From NCBI GenBank assembly GCA_022570795.1, contig JAKUDP010000010.1, forward strand, positions 1,860,001-1,924,000: 64,000 nt of DNA, written 5' to 3'. The DNA is from Sphaerulina vaccinii. Lineage: Eukaryota; Ascomycota; Dothideomycetes; Mycosphaerellales; Mycosphaerellaceae. The notes under the pieces are model-generated. The model ran no database searches. It was not told where the DNA came from and saw only the letters and a list, made by a program, of their open reading frames with translations. How positions within the stretch are numbered: the first letter of the stretch is position 1; each line of letters starts with the position of its first letter. A program made the position numbers and the translations under genes. Of the stretch, positions 1-11,149 are shown piece after piece.

Positions 1-687
1 CTGTTCTACTTGCCAGGTGGTACGAGTTCCTCGCGGGAAGCGCAGACGAAGGAAGCATTGGACTTGGTCATGAAACAGCTACAAGTGCAATCTATCGACC
101 TCTTGATTGTATCTTTTCCTGGTATCTACTTCGACGAAGAAGAGGACTGTCCCGATAAGCTGTCGACTCGTGGCCCCGTGGAGGCCGAGCCTGAGCCTCT
201 AGAACGGCAGGTCGACGCTTGGAACACAGTAGAAGCTCTGCACAAGGAGGGTGTCGTAGCAAGACTGGGTGTCGCAGAATTTGGCAAGGAAAGATTGGAA
301 ACCTTTTTGAACATGGTGAAGTTGAAGCCGAGTGTTGATCAAATCAACCTTCGCGACTGCTGCTCAGTGCCTAAAGAGCTCATGGCTCTGGCGAAGAGTC
401 AAAGCGTGGAGCTACTGGTACACAACGACTGCTCGAATATCCTACCTCGCGGTACCACACGAGAACTTCTTGGTCCTGGTCCAGATGGTGCTGGAGTGTT
501 AGCCGAGCCTGCGAAGACTGGAGACAAGCGAAAGAGCTCTCACATTGATGACAAGCAGGACAGTCATGCTGAGAACGGCCTGGGTGGCGAGGTTCAACCG
601 CAATGGGTCGTGAAGTATACCGCAGTGGTGAAGAACCGAGGTGTGATCGAAAACAAGGGCTATTTTGCTGTCGCAGAATTGACCTGA
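1..687 (+). CDS. Glutamate-cysteine ligase regulatory (modifier) subunit, 3' part
   Basis: The frame is already open at base 1, so the start lies left of the window; 228 residues and the stop are visible. The fold is an aldo/keto-reductase-like barrel, but the segment around residues 105-140 (VDQINLRDCC, then LLVHND) is typical of the glutamate-cysteine ligase modifier subunit. That non-catalytic partner tunes the first step of glutathione synthesis in the cytosol. The C-terminal part holds a charged, low-complexity insert (about residues 168-195) before a conserved end reading WVVKYTAVVKNRGVIENKGY. Known of the family: it lowers the ligase Km for glutamate and relieves feedback by glutathione. 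It converges on the PMP3-like gene at 1262. Family assignment is firm. Confidence 0.88.
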   Translation: MFYLPGGTSSSREAQTKEALDLVMKQLQVQSIDLLIVSFPGIYFDEEEDCPDKLSTRGPVEAEPEPLERQVDAWNTVEALHKEGVVARLGVAEFGKERLETFLNMVKLKPSVDQINLRDCCSVPKELMALAKSQSVELLVHNDCSNILPRGTTRELLGPGPDGAGVLAEPAKTGDKRKSSHIDDKQDSHAENGLGGEVQPQWVVKYTAVVKNRGVIENKGYFAVAELT

Positions 688-1261
688 GAGCAAAAAAGCA
701 CCAAACCTATGCCACCTAAGATGCCACGGAGTCAGGAGAGATACTGCTTGGACATGCCCCGACTGATATATACCTTGGTATTGTTCCAGTTCAGCGCAGC
801 AGTATACATAAACCTTGGTTACCATATCTAGCCCAGGAGACTCGGCCTTGGAGTTTGCAATGCGCTGCTAGCGACCCTTGACCCAGCCGCACAAGACGCA
901 GAATCGGCGATTAGATGCGCGAAAGTACCGCGACAGAACGAAACCTGTATATAAGAACATGGAGCAAGATCTCACCATCATCGTCGTTTCGAACGATGAT
1001 CCAGGGCACTTCTCAACAGACATTGAAAAGACGGTGGCTTGGGACAGTCAGATCCACAGGACGTTGGCTTGAGCCGTTGGAACGCGAGCTGTGCAACACA
1101 ACGATCGATTTGAGACTTGGCTAACAGGTCGATATTGAATGATTCCCACGCTTCTACACGAACTCCAACGCTTCAAATTTCGAGAAGAGTGCTTAAATTA
1201 CCAACCGTCTCCGCTCATCAATACAATTCACAGTCTGCTAGCTCTGGTCCTGCCCACATAA
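688..1261. other. Convergent intergenic region
   Basis: This lies between the ends of the ligase-subunit gene (+) and the PMP3-like gene (-). Only short shadow frames without family resemblance are present. It presumably holds the two 3' UTRs. No RNA gene or repeat was seen. Confidence 0.6.
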
Positions 1262-1502
1262 CTATCGTTTCAAAGTCTCTGTCCGGGAGATGATGTACCA
1301 AGAGTGAATGACACCTGCTAGAGTCAGCTGTGTTCACTCTGGATTGACAGCTCTTAAACATACCTGGAATCCAGCCTAAGATGTTCAGACATATATTGAT
1401 GAAAAGATCGGCACTGCAACCTCTTTTAATGAACACAGGCACGAATGGCAAGAAGAGCGCAACAAAGTAGAGAAGCACGTTGCCGCCGGACGAACGAGCC
1501 AT
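1262..1502 (-). CDS. PMP3/SNA-type plasma membrane proteolipid (UPF0057)
   Basis: This is a 63-residue protein made by splicing exon 1502..1364 to exon 1314..1262. The 49-bp intron (1315..1363) has donor gtatgt, a gctgact branch site and an agcag acceptor. The unspliced frame runs on to 94 residues and hides the family. After splicing, the hallmark is complete: a hydrophobic helix, then KRGCSADLFINICLNILGW, then IPGVIHSWYI, matching the RGC..D..IN..L..LG..PG..H consensus. The protein should be two membrane helices with little else. Known of the family: PMP3 affects plasma membrane potential and salt tolerance in yeast. The ten C-terminal residues (ISRTETLKR end) are basic. Splice borders are inferred from the family match. 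Confidence 0.88.
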
Positions 1503-1891
1503 TACTATTTCATGTCAGTGAACAGCTCACATATGCTTGAGATGCCGTCACTCACTTCTTATGTCGAGATGTTTAGTGGTGCCGGGGGTGACACGTTGTG
1601 CAATGTGCGTCGGGATTCTTGCGATTGGAAGGCGTGAACAACAGGCGCGTGCTGTGCACTCAACTTATAGCCTTCATCACATCCCGCGGAATGCCTCAAT
1701 GTCGACTCTTCGTATGGCAACGAAGTCGCAGAAGATGACGTTGCCCAAGGCTTGAGCAAGATTATTCCAAGCACGGAGCCATGTCCTTGAACTTAATGGG
1801 CACGTCCGTTTTTGGTTACTCAGTGCACACCACACAGGCATAATGAACTCTGCGAATGACTCTTATGAGGTCGCCATACAGCTATCCTCAT
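1503..1891. other. Upstream region of the PMP3-like gene
   Basis: This 389-bp stretch should carry the promoter and leader of the PMP3-like gene and the 3' UTR of the DNA glycosylase. Short frames here have no recognisable product. Confidence 0.5.
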
Positions 1892-3370
1892 CTATTCTAC
1901 ATCAGAAGGATGATCGCTCAGTTCAGGACTCTCAAGTCGTTCTTCGGGACTGCCATGCGCTTCTTCGTCTTCTCCACCAAGATCGTCATCAGCGTCGACG
2001 GCATCCTCCTTTGCCTTCTTGCGAGCAGCTACAGACACACCACCCTTCTTCTCTCCATGCCGCTTGACCAAATGCTCGATGGGACAGCCCGCGTCCCAGC
2101 CTTCGCTCGATTGACCAGTCGCAGCCCGACATCTCGGACATGTTTTGCCATGCTTAATGAGTAGATAATGCAGCTTATACTTGTACTCATCTGGAATTCT
2201 GGCATCGCAATGCGAGTAGGTAGTATTTCTGTCAACCTTTGGCTGGCCCTTCTTTGTTGACTTTGGCACCCAGCCCAGGTACTGCACCAGTCGGAACACA
2301 TGCGTGTCGACAGCGAAAGATGGTCGCTGTAGACAGAAGAGTGCAACACATGATGCGGTCTTTGCTCCAATGCCAGGGTATGTGATCATCTTGTCGATTG
2401 CATCGTTCGTGCTCATGAGGTGTAAGTGGTCGAGAGATATGATATCCTGGTCGGCTTTGTTGATCTCGTCTTTCTTCTCACCTTCGGATTCGTTCTGTGC
2501 TCCAGGTGCATCTTCTTTAGAGTTGACCAGTGCCGCCCTTCTCTCTTGATTCTCTTCGTAGACCATTTGCAATATGTTCTTGATGTCCTTAGACTTCACA
2601 TTGGCCAAACCGCCGCGTTCGATAGCCTTGAAAACTTCCTGTTGTGGCGCAAGCCGTACAGCATTCCAATCAACACTGCCTTTCCCAATGCCTTCTTTGA
2701 GAGTGCCGAAGCGACTAACGAGACCTCTGAAGGCAGTGCTGGAGTTGCTATTCGTAGTGTTGGCGCTCAACCTGGTTCTGATCAGAGCGTCCAGAACGGA
2801 AGGAACTTCTCCGCAGCCTGCGACGTCTAATGATGGCGGTGGAATTGCTTTGGGCACACTGACTTTACCATGCTTCTTCTCCAGAATACGCACAACTTCC
2901 TCGCACTCTTCACGCGTTGGACGCTCATAGTCTGGGAATGGCGACACTCCATGATTCAACGCTAGCTTCGCTTTTTTGGGCGTCTTCTTCGCTGGCGTAG
3001 CTTCTCCGGCGTCTTCAGTCTTGACTGGCGATTCTTCTTTCGGTGGACCCGATCGTCTTGTTCGCTTCTTTGCTGGTGCTTCATCATCATTATCTTCTGG
3101 TGTTGGTAATGCCGTTCCTAAGTTGTGTGGCAACTCATCGTGGTCGACAGCTTCCTGCTTGATAGGCTTCCTAGATCTCTTCTTGGACGTATTCGCAGGA
3201 GTGGCTGGCGGCTCCTCCTTGACCTTGGGACTAGGCTTGCTAGTAGTCTTGGATTGAGCTGCACCTCTTTTGGCTTTGCTGGGCATTGGTGTTGCCGGAG
3301 GACTCGATAGCTGTTGTGGTTCCGCTTCTTGATTTGCTTTCGCGAGCGAGGCACGAGTTGTGCGAGCCAT
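1892..3370 (-). CDS. HhH-GPD DNA glycosylase (endonuclease III superfamily)
   Basis: This is a 492-residue, intronless base-excision-repair glycosylase. I start at 3370 (MARTTRAS); the frame is open further upstream but that stretch does not look coding. Residues 1-150 are basic, Pro/Ser/Lys-rich and disordered, with several KKR-type nuclear signals. The catalytic domain follows: the helix-hairpin-helix at about 331 reads YPGIGAKTAS with Lys337 in the lyase position, and Asp355 sits in FAVDTHVFR, the conserved activating aspartate. A bifunctional glycosylase/AP-lyase is therefore expected. The usual four-cysteine iron-sulfur motif is not clear; only C-x2-C and a later C follow (residues 411-429). 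The last 40 residues are very acidic. Substrate cannot be told from sequence. Confidence 0.85.
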   Translation of the reverse strand: MARTTRASLAKANQEAEPQQLSSPPATPMPSKAKRGAAQSKTTSKPSPKVKEEPPATPANTSKKRSRKPIKQEAVDHDELPHNLGTALPTPEDNDDEAPAKKRTRRSGPPKEESPVKTEDAGEATPAKKTPKKAKLALNHGVSPFPDYERPTREECEEVVRILEKKHGKVSVPKAIPPPSLDVAGCGEVPSVLDALIRTRLSANTTNSNSSTAFRGLVSRFGTLKEGIGKGSVDWNAVRLAPQQEVFKAIERGGLANVKSKDIKNILQMVYEENQERRAALVNSKEDAPGAQNESEGEKKDEINKADQDIISLDHLHLMSTNDAIDKMITYPGIGAKTASCVALFCLQRPSFAVDTHVFRLVQYLGWVPKSTKKGQPKVDRNTTYSHCDARIPDEYKYKLHYLLIKHGKTCPRCRAATGQSSEGWDAGCPIEHLVKRHGEKKGGVSVAARKKAKEDAVDADDDLGGEDEEAHGSPEERLESPELSDHPSDVE

Positions 3371-4098
3371 TGTCCTGCGGTCAAATGCGTGTTTTAGTTG
3401 GATCGAAAGACCAGATTGAGAAGGACGATAAAAGACTAGTCGTTCCAGCAGTGGCAAAGCCGAGATTGACTTGGCCAGGTGAAGAGCCACTATCTATTCC
3501 GAAGGTGTGATCAATTGCAAAGCCAGGCTCACTGGAATGATGGATGATGAGTAGATCTTGAGGTGTTGTAGGAAATGTTCACTTGGTTGCTGAATTGTGA
3601 AGGTAAAGGAGATCTCGAAAGTGGTGATGTCAGATCTGTCGACACGCTTTGGCCATGGCGCTACTGCAAGGTACGCGATCTGGCGATCTCCCCACGCACG
3701 CGATGCGACCACTTCTCTCTGTCGACTCCACCGAAGGTCCAAAGGTTGGCATGGTGTACCTCCTGACCCATCTTGTTATGATGCTCGAGAAATCCGTTCA
3801 AGAAATCAGCTTCTGACGCTTTCGCAAGTAAGGAATACTTGTCACTCGGAGGTCATGGTCTGCTTTGTGCGTACTTTTGCAGTCACAGTGATATTGAAAG
3901 TGCTGTGCGAGATTGTAGCGCTTGTAAATGGAGAGGTGGTACCTTGGCTGTATATGAGGGGAGTTATCATGATCAGGCGCACAAACCTACCTCAATTCAC
4001 AGCGAGCGGCGAGTGACTTCAACATTGAAGTATCGCACAGCCAACCTGCAAGTAGCCAAGCATCCTGATGCTTCACGGTCTCGCGTCCAGGGAAGGTG
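3371..4098. other. Upstream region of the DNA glycosylase gene
   Basis: These 728 bp separate the glycosylase start from the 3' end of the TRM61-like gene; both genes read leftward. Frames present are short and overlap each other; none resembles a protein family. It presumably holds a promoter plus a 3' UTR. Confidence 0.5.
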
Positions 4099-5392
4099 TC
4101 AGCGCATGTCGCGATGCTTGCGCCAGACTCCAAGGAAGCCGCCTCCTATGATGCGATCACCCACCTTGGGCCTACATACTAGAGACCACTTGACTGCCTC
4201 TGAGTTCGACTTATCGGCAGTCGGTTCAGTATCGTTTGCGGCTGGATCGCTTTGTTGAGAGTCCTCTGTCTCAGCGACCTCTTCCCGTTGCATCTCCTTT
4301 CTCTGATCTGCTCGTGGCCGCACGAAGCGCACGTCCCACTCTCGGCCACCACTGCCTCCATTGACTCCAAGCTCTATCACCTTCTCGAGATGCAGTTGTA
4401 TGCCCTCATCTTTGACCTTTTTTGCGACCTCAGTGATCTGCGAGATGCTCGGGTTGAAGACTATAAGCATGCCGTCTGTCTTCAATGCCCCAGCTAACGA
4501 CCCAACATGTGCGTCTGCATTGGGTAGGTCAAGGAAGGCGTGCGCAAGGAATGGCTTGGTGCTATCGATCTCTCGTGAAACCGTCTCTTGTGCGATCCAC
4601 GCGCTCACATCCCCAACATGAAAGTTGACATTCTGTGCATACACGCCACCGCGGAAGCCTTTAACAATCTCTTGCGCGTGGGCAGAGAACTTAGGTGAGA
4701 CCTCGATAGTGTGCAGTGTCGCATGACTGTTGCGAATGGCACGACTCAAATGCATTGTCAATGCGCCATGTCCCGTTCCAGCTTCAAGAATCTCCATACG
4801 ATCATGATTCTTGTCCTCAGTATCTGCAGGATGTAGATCTAGGAGCGATACGATTAAGTTTGCATCAGCAGCTGAGTGCAGCGAGAATAGTCAGCAAATG
4901 TCTGTGAAGAATAGGCTGCGGCAGTAGTGTCTGTCCTCAAACTCGGCGCCCGAATAAGTGCGAGATTAGCGAGACGCCAAAGGGTGAGCAAGCCTTTGGC
5001 AGACCATGTTACCTACGATAGATAGGCGTGACTAAACGCTTGCTGAGACGGCAGTAGTCCTCCAAGGTGACCTGGTGCAATCGATACTCTGCTCCAACAG
5101 TCCCTTTCGTCGACCTTGGCGTTTGCGCTCGAACAACATCACAAACACTCCTGCCGAGGATGTCATCATGTACGATCACTCCCTTGTGCGACTCGATACG
5201 CCTTCCGGACTTCAGTGGCCTGGTCAGGATTGGAGGGGCTGTGGGGTCGTTCTTGTTGCGAAGCACGACGAGATCGTCTGCTTTGAAAGTCTGGTCACTG
5301 TGAAGTCGCCATGTTTGTGTCCAGGCAGTTCTTGTAGGCCGAGAAGCGCATCTGCTCAGCGTCGCCAGGGATTGTGAGCCCGACAGTCTCAT
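4099..5392 (-). CDS. TRM61-type tRNA (adenine-58-N1) methyltransferase, probably mitochondrial
   Basis: Exons 5392..5017 and 4871..4099 join across a 145-bp intron (donor gtaggt, acceptor ctcag) to give 382 residues. The join restores the family motif TPIYPADANLI, so the border is well supported. Residues 1-35 are rich in Arg, Ser and Ala without acids, as expected of a mitochondrial presequence. Next comes the small N-terminal domain (HKGVIVHDDILGR, then LHQVTLEDYCRL), then the AdoMet-binding site EAGTGHGALT at 155-164. Known of the family: TRM61 with TRM6 makes m1A58 in cytosolic tRNA, while TRMT61B-like enzymes act alone in mitochondria. The presequence suggests the second kind (inference). 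It shares a 393-bp divergent promoter region with the DCR2-like gene. Confidence 0.85.
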
Positions 5393-5785
5393 GTGGGCGA
5401 TGGAAGAGAAAGTGAGAAGATGATTGTCGGAGACAAGTCGATGGGTTTACGAAATATATAGTGCAAAGTAGTGGCTGGACCCTTGTGATGTGATATGATA
5501 TGATCGACGAACTGGCTTGACAGGGGTGTACTCTTTGGCACACGCTCAATTGCTGCTTTCCACTTCTTGCTATACAACACCACCTCCCACCTCCCACCTC
5601 CCACCTGGCAATACTGCACCGCACTGCACCTCGAGCTCCGTCTTGCTGGGCAAGAGTCATGGCGCGTGTCTGCTGCTCATCCAGACCCCCGTGATATCCA
5701 ATATCTTCCTCTCAAGCTAGGACCATACATTCTCAGCAAGCACATATACATATCATCCAGATTTGCACAGACTTAGCTGGTCAGC
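5393..5785. promoter_or_regulatory. Divergent promoter region, TRM61-like / DCR2-like
   Basis: This gap lies between two divergent starts. It holds a short tandem repeat of CCTCCCA (about 5581-5606). No defined operator was recognised. Confidence 0.4.
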
Positions 5786-7563
5786 ATGACTCGGCGCATT
5801 GTGAGTTCCCGGCGATCAGATATTCTAGGTCAGTCGAGCTGATGGGAAACGCTTAGGTCCGGACGCTGTGCCAGATAGCTGCTTGCATCTCTCTATTCTG
5901 CGTGCTGGTCTTCTTCGCAGACTCTCGATATAGGCTCCTGCCCGATTCCATCCACCATGCATTACCCTCACATCATGCTGGGACTGTTATCACCGACGTG
6001 ACGATAGCATTCTGCTCCACAGTGAACCCACTCTCTAAATGTCGACTGGACGACCACAACTGGAAACGTGTGGAGAAGGACTTGCTCCTTGGCGAAGGCT
6101 GGATACGCAGCGCATACTTGCATGTGCAGCGTAAACAAGAGGAGGAGCTTCTGAGTGATGACAAGGTGGTGGTCGGAGTTAAGGTTGGCAGAACGGCGCC
6201 AGTAATAGGTGAAAAGGACGAGAGTCAAGAGCCATGGGAAAGCAGACCAGGTGGAATCTGGATACAACGAAGTAGCAAGCGGCACGACAGTGACTCGGAT
6301 CGTGCGGTGACTGCCATCGATGTGCTCTTTGGACCAGATGCTATCGATCCTCGCCCGAACTGGGTACTGGAGAGCACGACGTTGCTTATTGATGGAGTGA
6401 ACTCAAATTATGCACCACGCCTGAGTGCACGACATGGTCGTCCACGGGCTGAGCACGAGACACCGCCGACTCCAAGAGTGAACAAGGACGGCAAGTTCAA
6501 GATTCTGCAAATATCGGATGCACATCTTTCCACTGGCACAGGAGCATGTAGAGATGCTATTGGAGAGGGCAATAAGCCCAGCTCCAATTGCGAGGCAGAC
6601 CCTCGTACACTGGAGTTCCTTGAGCAGGTACTTGATGACGAGAAACCAGATCTCGTAGTCCTCTCAGGAGACCAGGTCGAAGGACCCGCTGCACCAGATA
6701 CACAAACTGCAATCTTCAAAATGGTTGCACCACTTATCGAACGGTCGATACCCTACGCGGCGATCTTCGGCAACCATGACGACGAAGGACCTCGTTCAGC
6801 CCCACGAATAGCACAAATGGCACTCATGCAGACTCTGCCATATAGTCTTTCCGAACCAGGTCCAACAAAGGCAGAAGGTGTGGGCAACTACTACGTGGAA
6901 GTGCTCGCACCAGGATCTCAGCATTCGGCTCTGACACTCTACATGCTAGACACACATAGTCTCACTCCGGACGAGAAGCGATACAAAGGCTACGATTGGC
7001 TCAAGCCAGGGCAGATCGATTGGTTTCGAGAGACCGCCAAAGGTTTGAAGAAGGCACATGCCAAGTACAGTCATATCCATATGGACATGGCTTTCATACA
7101 TATACCACTGCCAGAGTACGGCGATCGGTCGAATGTCCTTGCTGGTGGACTCTGGAAAGAGAGTGTCACAGCTCCAGGCTACAATAGCAAATTCTACGAT
7201 GCTCTAGCAGAAGAAGGAATCGTGGCTGTAGGTTGCGGACATGATCATGTCAACGACTACTGTGCACTAAGATCGCACAAGCATGAAGTCGCGGCGAGAG
7301 ATGATGCAACTGATGGACAGCAACAGCATCACTCTCATACACAGGAGAGACTGGGCCCTTGGTTATGCTATGCTGGCGGTTCTGGCTTCGGCGGCTATGC
7401 TGGGTACGGAGGATACCATCGAAGGGTGAGAGTGTGGGAGGTCGATACGAATGCCGGAAGAATGTCGACGTGGAAGCGAGTGGAGTGTTGTGGAGATGAC
7501 ACGAAGAAGAGGATCGACGAAGTGGTGCTCGCTGATGGAGGCAATGTCATCGCTCCTGCTTGA
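5786..7563 (+). CDS. DCR2-like membrane-anchored metallophosphatase
   Basis: A 15-nt first exon (5786..5800, M-T-R-R-I) joins 5857..7563 across a 56-bp intron, giving 573 residues. The tiny exon is supported because it completes the signal-anchor found in this family: a basic MTRRIVR start, then a hydrophobic helix to about residue 25. The calcineurin-like phosphoesterase motifs are all present: ISDAHLS (Asp226, His228), LSGDQVEG, FGNHDDEG, the histidine in AFIHIPLP, and GCGHDHVND. Known of the family: yeast Dcr2 is a phosphatase implicated in cell-cycle entry and in the unfolded protein response. The C-terminal domain after the last motif is Gly-rich (YAGGSGFGGYAGYGGY). Catalytic activity is expected since no metal ligand is missing. 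Confidence 0.88.
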
Positions 7564-9320
7564 AGCAGCACGTAGGAAAGTGCATCCAGACATATGAGCA
7601 TCAGCGCAAACACGCAAAGAAAAATTCGGGCCAACGATAGGGAGTGTAAATTGTAACGGCCGCTGCTTGATTGATATACCCAGTTTGTGCGTGATGAATG
7701 GGAAGTGTATTTACCCAGTGAATGCTCTAAAGTACCGATGAGTAGCACTTCAGCCTGTTTCCTGATGATATCGGCAAACTCCTCCACCTCTTTTGAACAG
7801 ACTTCACGGCGGTATAGCGGACGCTCTTGCCTCATTTGGTCGTGACATGTCTCGGACTTGTCAGTAACATTTGCACAGCTGATTTTCATCTTCTACACCT
7901 CCTCCATCACATCAGATAATTACCACCATCAACAACAGCAAACACGGTCATATGCCGACAAATGGGCGCTATGGCCCTCATGGCAGTGTACACCATTCCG
8001 TGCCCGACAGCAGGACCCGATCACACGATCACAAGGCATGCCGCAACGAGGTGACGCCGCATGCTCCGCAAACAGACCGACGACGAACACTTTCGGGGCA
8101 ACAAAACCGCGAGACAGCCATATCAGCCGGCCCTACTACTGATCGTTGGCGTTTCCGGAACATATATCACCTCTGCCTCCCTCGCCTGAAGCACTCTTCT
8201 GTTCTCTTGCAACACTACGATGCATAACTCTTCACCGCTGTCTCTCACGTGTTCGAAGTGGACACATAATCACATACGACGAAGCGAACACGGACCAGAT
8301 ACCCACCGCCTCTCTCACCATGGTCCACAGTTTATTCCCAGCAAAACTTCGAACAGGAGCGCCAATACTCAACCTAAACGGCCAACGTGCCCACCGCCGC
8401 AGCACACTTCTACCAAGGCGAGCTTGCTACGACGATTGCGACAGACTGCAGTTGAGTTGCCTTCACTTGCCGGGCGTTTAAACTGAGCGCGTCTTTTGCT
8501 CGCAATTGGGCATTTCCCAAAGACGACCATTTCGCCGTTGGGATTGCGAGAAGTCCTCTTCAGGCAAGATCGGGCCGATCATCAGACGCGCTTATGCAAG
8601 CCAATCCTGCAGCCCTACGATCTAGTGCAACGCGAATACTGTGAGGCGGGAACAGCCCTGCAAAGCATTCGCTTTCAGCTTCTCGACTTGGTGGCCTGCC
8701 GCCAGCGGACCGTGCAGCCTGAGAGGTGTGAGGGGTTTTGATTTGCTCGTCCAGCAAAATACTCTCGCCTGTCGGTTACAGCCGGCCGATACTACGATAC
8801 CCAGGAAGAAAAGTCTCTGCAGTGCTCGCGCCCCATTGCGCCACGCCATTGCACGCTACTGCCATGTTGCGCATCGTCATGGCGTCTGAACGATCCCGTC
8901 CAAGCCTTTGTGCATTCGTTTTGCTCCTATGGTCGACCATGCATACTGCAACCATAAGTGGGGTACACGTTGGGATGCTCGTTTTGCGACCGCGTCAAAT
9001 GCTTCAAGCCCTCCGGCGCCGGCCTATGCAGTCCTGTCTCTTGTCTGTGTGCTTCTCTCTTCCACATTCCTCTAGCCTACCCTCCTCTCTCACTGGACTA
9101 CCCTCTATAACATCGTTCTAGGCTTCCGACGGCTTGACAAGAGTTAAGGTGAAGGCGGGGGATTGACATTGATACGCCTCTTGCGCTTGCGCATGGTGGT
9201 CCAATTAAACCCTACCTATCGTCCCGCTCTTATGTCTAGTGACTTCTGATGTTGATCTCTACATTGAACGGCCCTGTAGAGGTGTCTGTCTCCTCGAGAC
9301 GCCTCAAGCACGCTGGAAAC
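7564..9320. other. Long upstream region of a Zn2Cys6 regulator gene
   Basis: No gene is recognised in these 1.76 kb. The part next to the regulator (about 9035-9115) is pyrimidine-rich, as is common in fungal leaders. Several overlapping frames of 60-160 codons exist but lack family resemblance. A long, complex promoter or an untranslated leader is the simplest reading. Confidence 0.5.
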
Positions 9321-11149
9321 ATGCCTGAGTCATCGACAACAACAACAACATCGGCGGCCCCTACGACGGCGAAGAGAGCTTGCGATGCCTGCCACCGAAG
9401 GAAGGTGAAGTGCATTGGCGATGGCACAAGACCTTGCAAGAACTGTACATCAGCTGGCCTAACGTGTACATATAATGCTATTCCCCAGTAAGCCTTGAAC
9501 TCTGTCTGATGGTTGGGTGCTTGACTGACACTCACACCAGGAAAAAGGGACCGAAAGGCTCGAGAGCGAAGGTTATATCAGAACTCAGGGAGACACAGCG
9601 ACAATCACAGCTTGCAGCTAAGCGACATGGACTGGACTTCGACAGCCCCCCTCACTCTCCGGCATACCTCAGGAAAGCTGGACTCTTATCAATGAAGATG
9701 ATAACAACATGCGTCGACTACTACTTCGCAAACATGTACCCCACACAGCCGATCATCCATCGCCAGAAGGTTGGCGAGACCATTGGCCAGATGGAAACCA
9801 GTGGCGAAGCGTACTGCCTAGTGGTATCATTATGTGCATATATGATGATACAGCCAAACATGGTCATACCCGCCGAGGCGTTCGAGGGACTTGACATTGC
9901 ACCGCAACCTAGTCTGCAGCTAGGGCATGCGTTGCTGCAAGAGGCATTGCGAGTGCGAAGGTGCCACAACTACATCGAGAGTCCAACGGTTTGGTCAGTC
10001 ATCACGTCCTTTTTCTTTTTCGGCAGCTACTTCTGCCTCGATCGACACAATACGGCTTGGTTTCACCTGCGAGAAGCGACCACACTTGCTCAGATCATGG
10101 GTATGCATGATGAAGCGAACTACCAAGCATCGGACATCGTCGAGAGCTCTCGAAGAAGGAGGCTGTACTGGCTATTGTTCGTCACCGAACGCGCCTATGC
10201 GCTCCAACAGCACAAGCCATTGACGTTGCATGCTACAATAAATCTTCCAACCCTGGACGAGGATCCAGCTGAGACCGTGGAGCTCAATGGCTTCATCCAC
10301 TTGGTCAACCTTTTCCGACCTTTCGATGACACTTTCGTTGGACTGTGGAACAAAGCCCGTGTGGGATGCACAACAGAATGGCTAGCACGACTACAGCAGC
10401 AACTCTCGGATGCACTACCGTCATATTTGCAGTGTACGGAGTCACAAGCTGTTGATCTAAGGTGCTCGCAACAATGGCTGCGGACCATGGTCTGGCAGCT
10501 CTCTATCAGCCACGGCTTCCTTTCGTCGGCTGCATCGGACAATGCGATGAGTTTCAAGTATCCAATTGAGGTGTCCCGGGATCTGGTTCATTCAGCTTCA
10601 CAATTCACACAGCAATCTATGGAGGTGCACGGCATTGGCCTGATTGAGAAGCTCTTCGATGTTGCTTGCACTCTCACGGACGTCATGTCTGTCATCCCAC
10701 ACGAGCAGTATACCTTCGAATTCGGGCCCCGAGACTACCTCAACCAGCTCATGACTCTGATCGGCACATTAAGGGGCGGACAGCAGCGGTATATGCCACT
10801 CCTGATGCAGAAGATCAACGATACGATGCCAAACGTTCCTGGATACGCCATACCGAGCGCGATACCGCCTAGTCTGAGAAGCGAGGAAGTCTACGATGGG
10901 AGTCACTCGAGTGCACCAAACAGCCACGACAGTACACCATTTGGAAGTCCGCTGTCCGCAGGAGCCGCACAACCATTCACGGGAGTTGGGGCATATCACC
11001 CGGAGATGCATCAGTATGGGACTATTCCTGTCAGCAGCGCGCAAGCGATCTCAAATCATGGGGGTGATCTCTTCGATTCCAGTGCAGCCTGTGGATTAGC
11101 TGCCGCAGGAGAGCGAGCGTTGCAAGGGAAATATGAGAGCGGGTCGTGA
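9321..11149 (+). CDS. Zn2Cys6 fungal transcription factor
   Basis: Exons 9321..9487 and 9541..11149 join across a 53-bp intron (gtaagc..cacaccag) to give 591 residues. I start at 9321 because AAACATG is a good context and sits just before the DNA-binding domain; an in-frame ATG at 9249 would add 24 residues. The zinc cluster CDACHRRKVKC..CKNC..C lies at about residues 21-50, followed by a basic linker (KKGPKGSRAKV) created exactly across the splice. The middle holds the fungal-specific regulatory domain (for example FHLREATTLAQIMGMHDE around 190-210). The C-terminus is Ser/Gly/Ala-rich. The linker type is shared by a clade that includes sugar-utilisation regulators, but targets cannot be deduced here. 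Confidence 0.85.
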
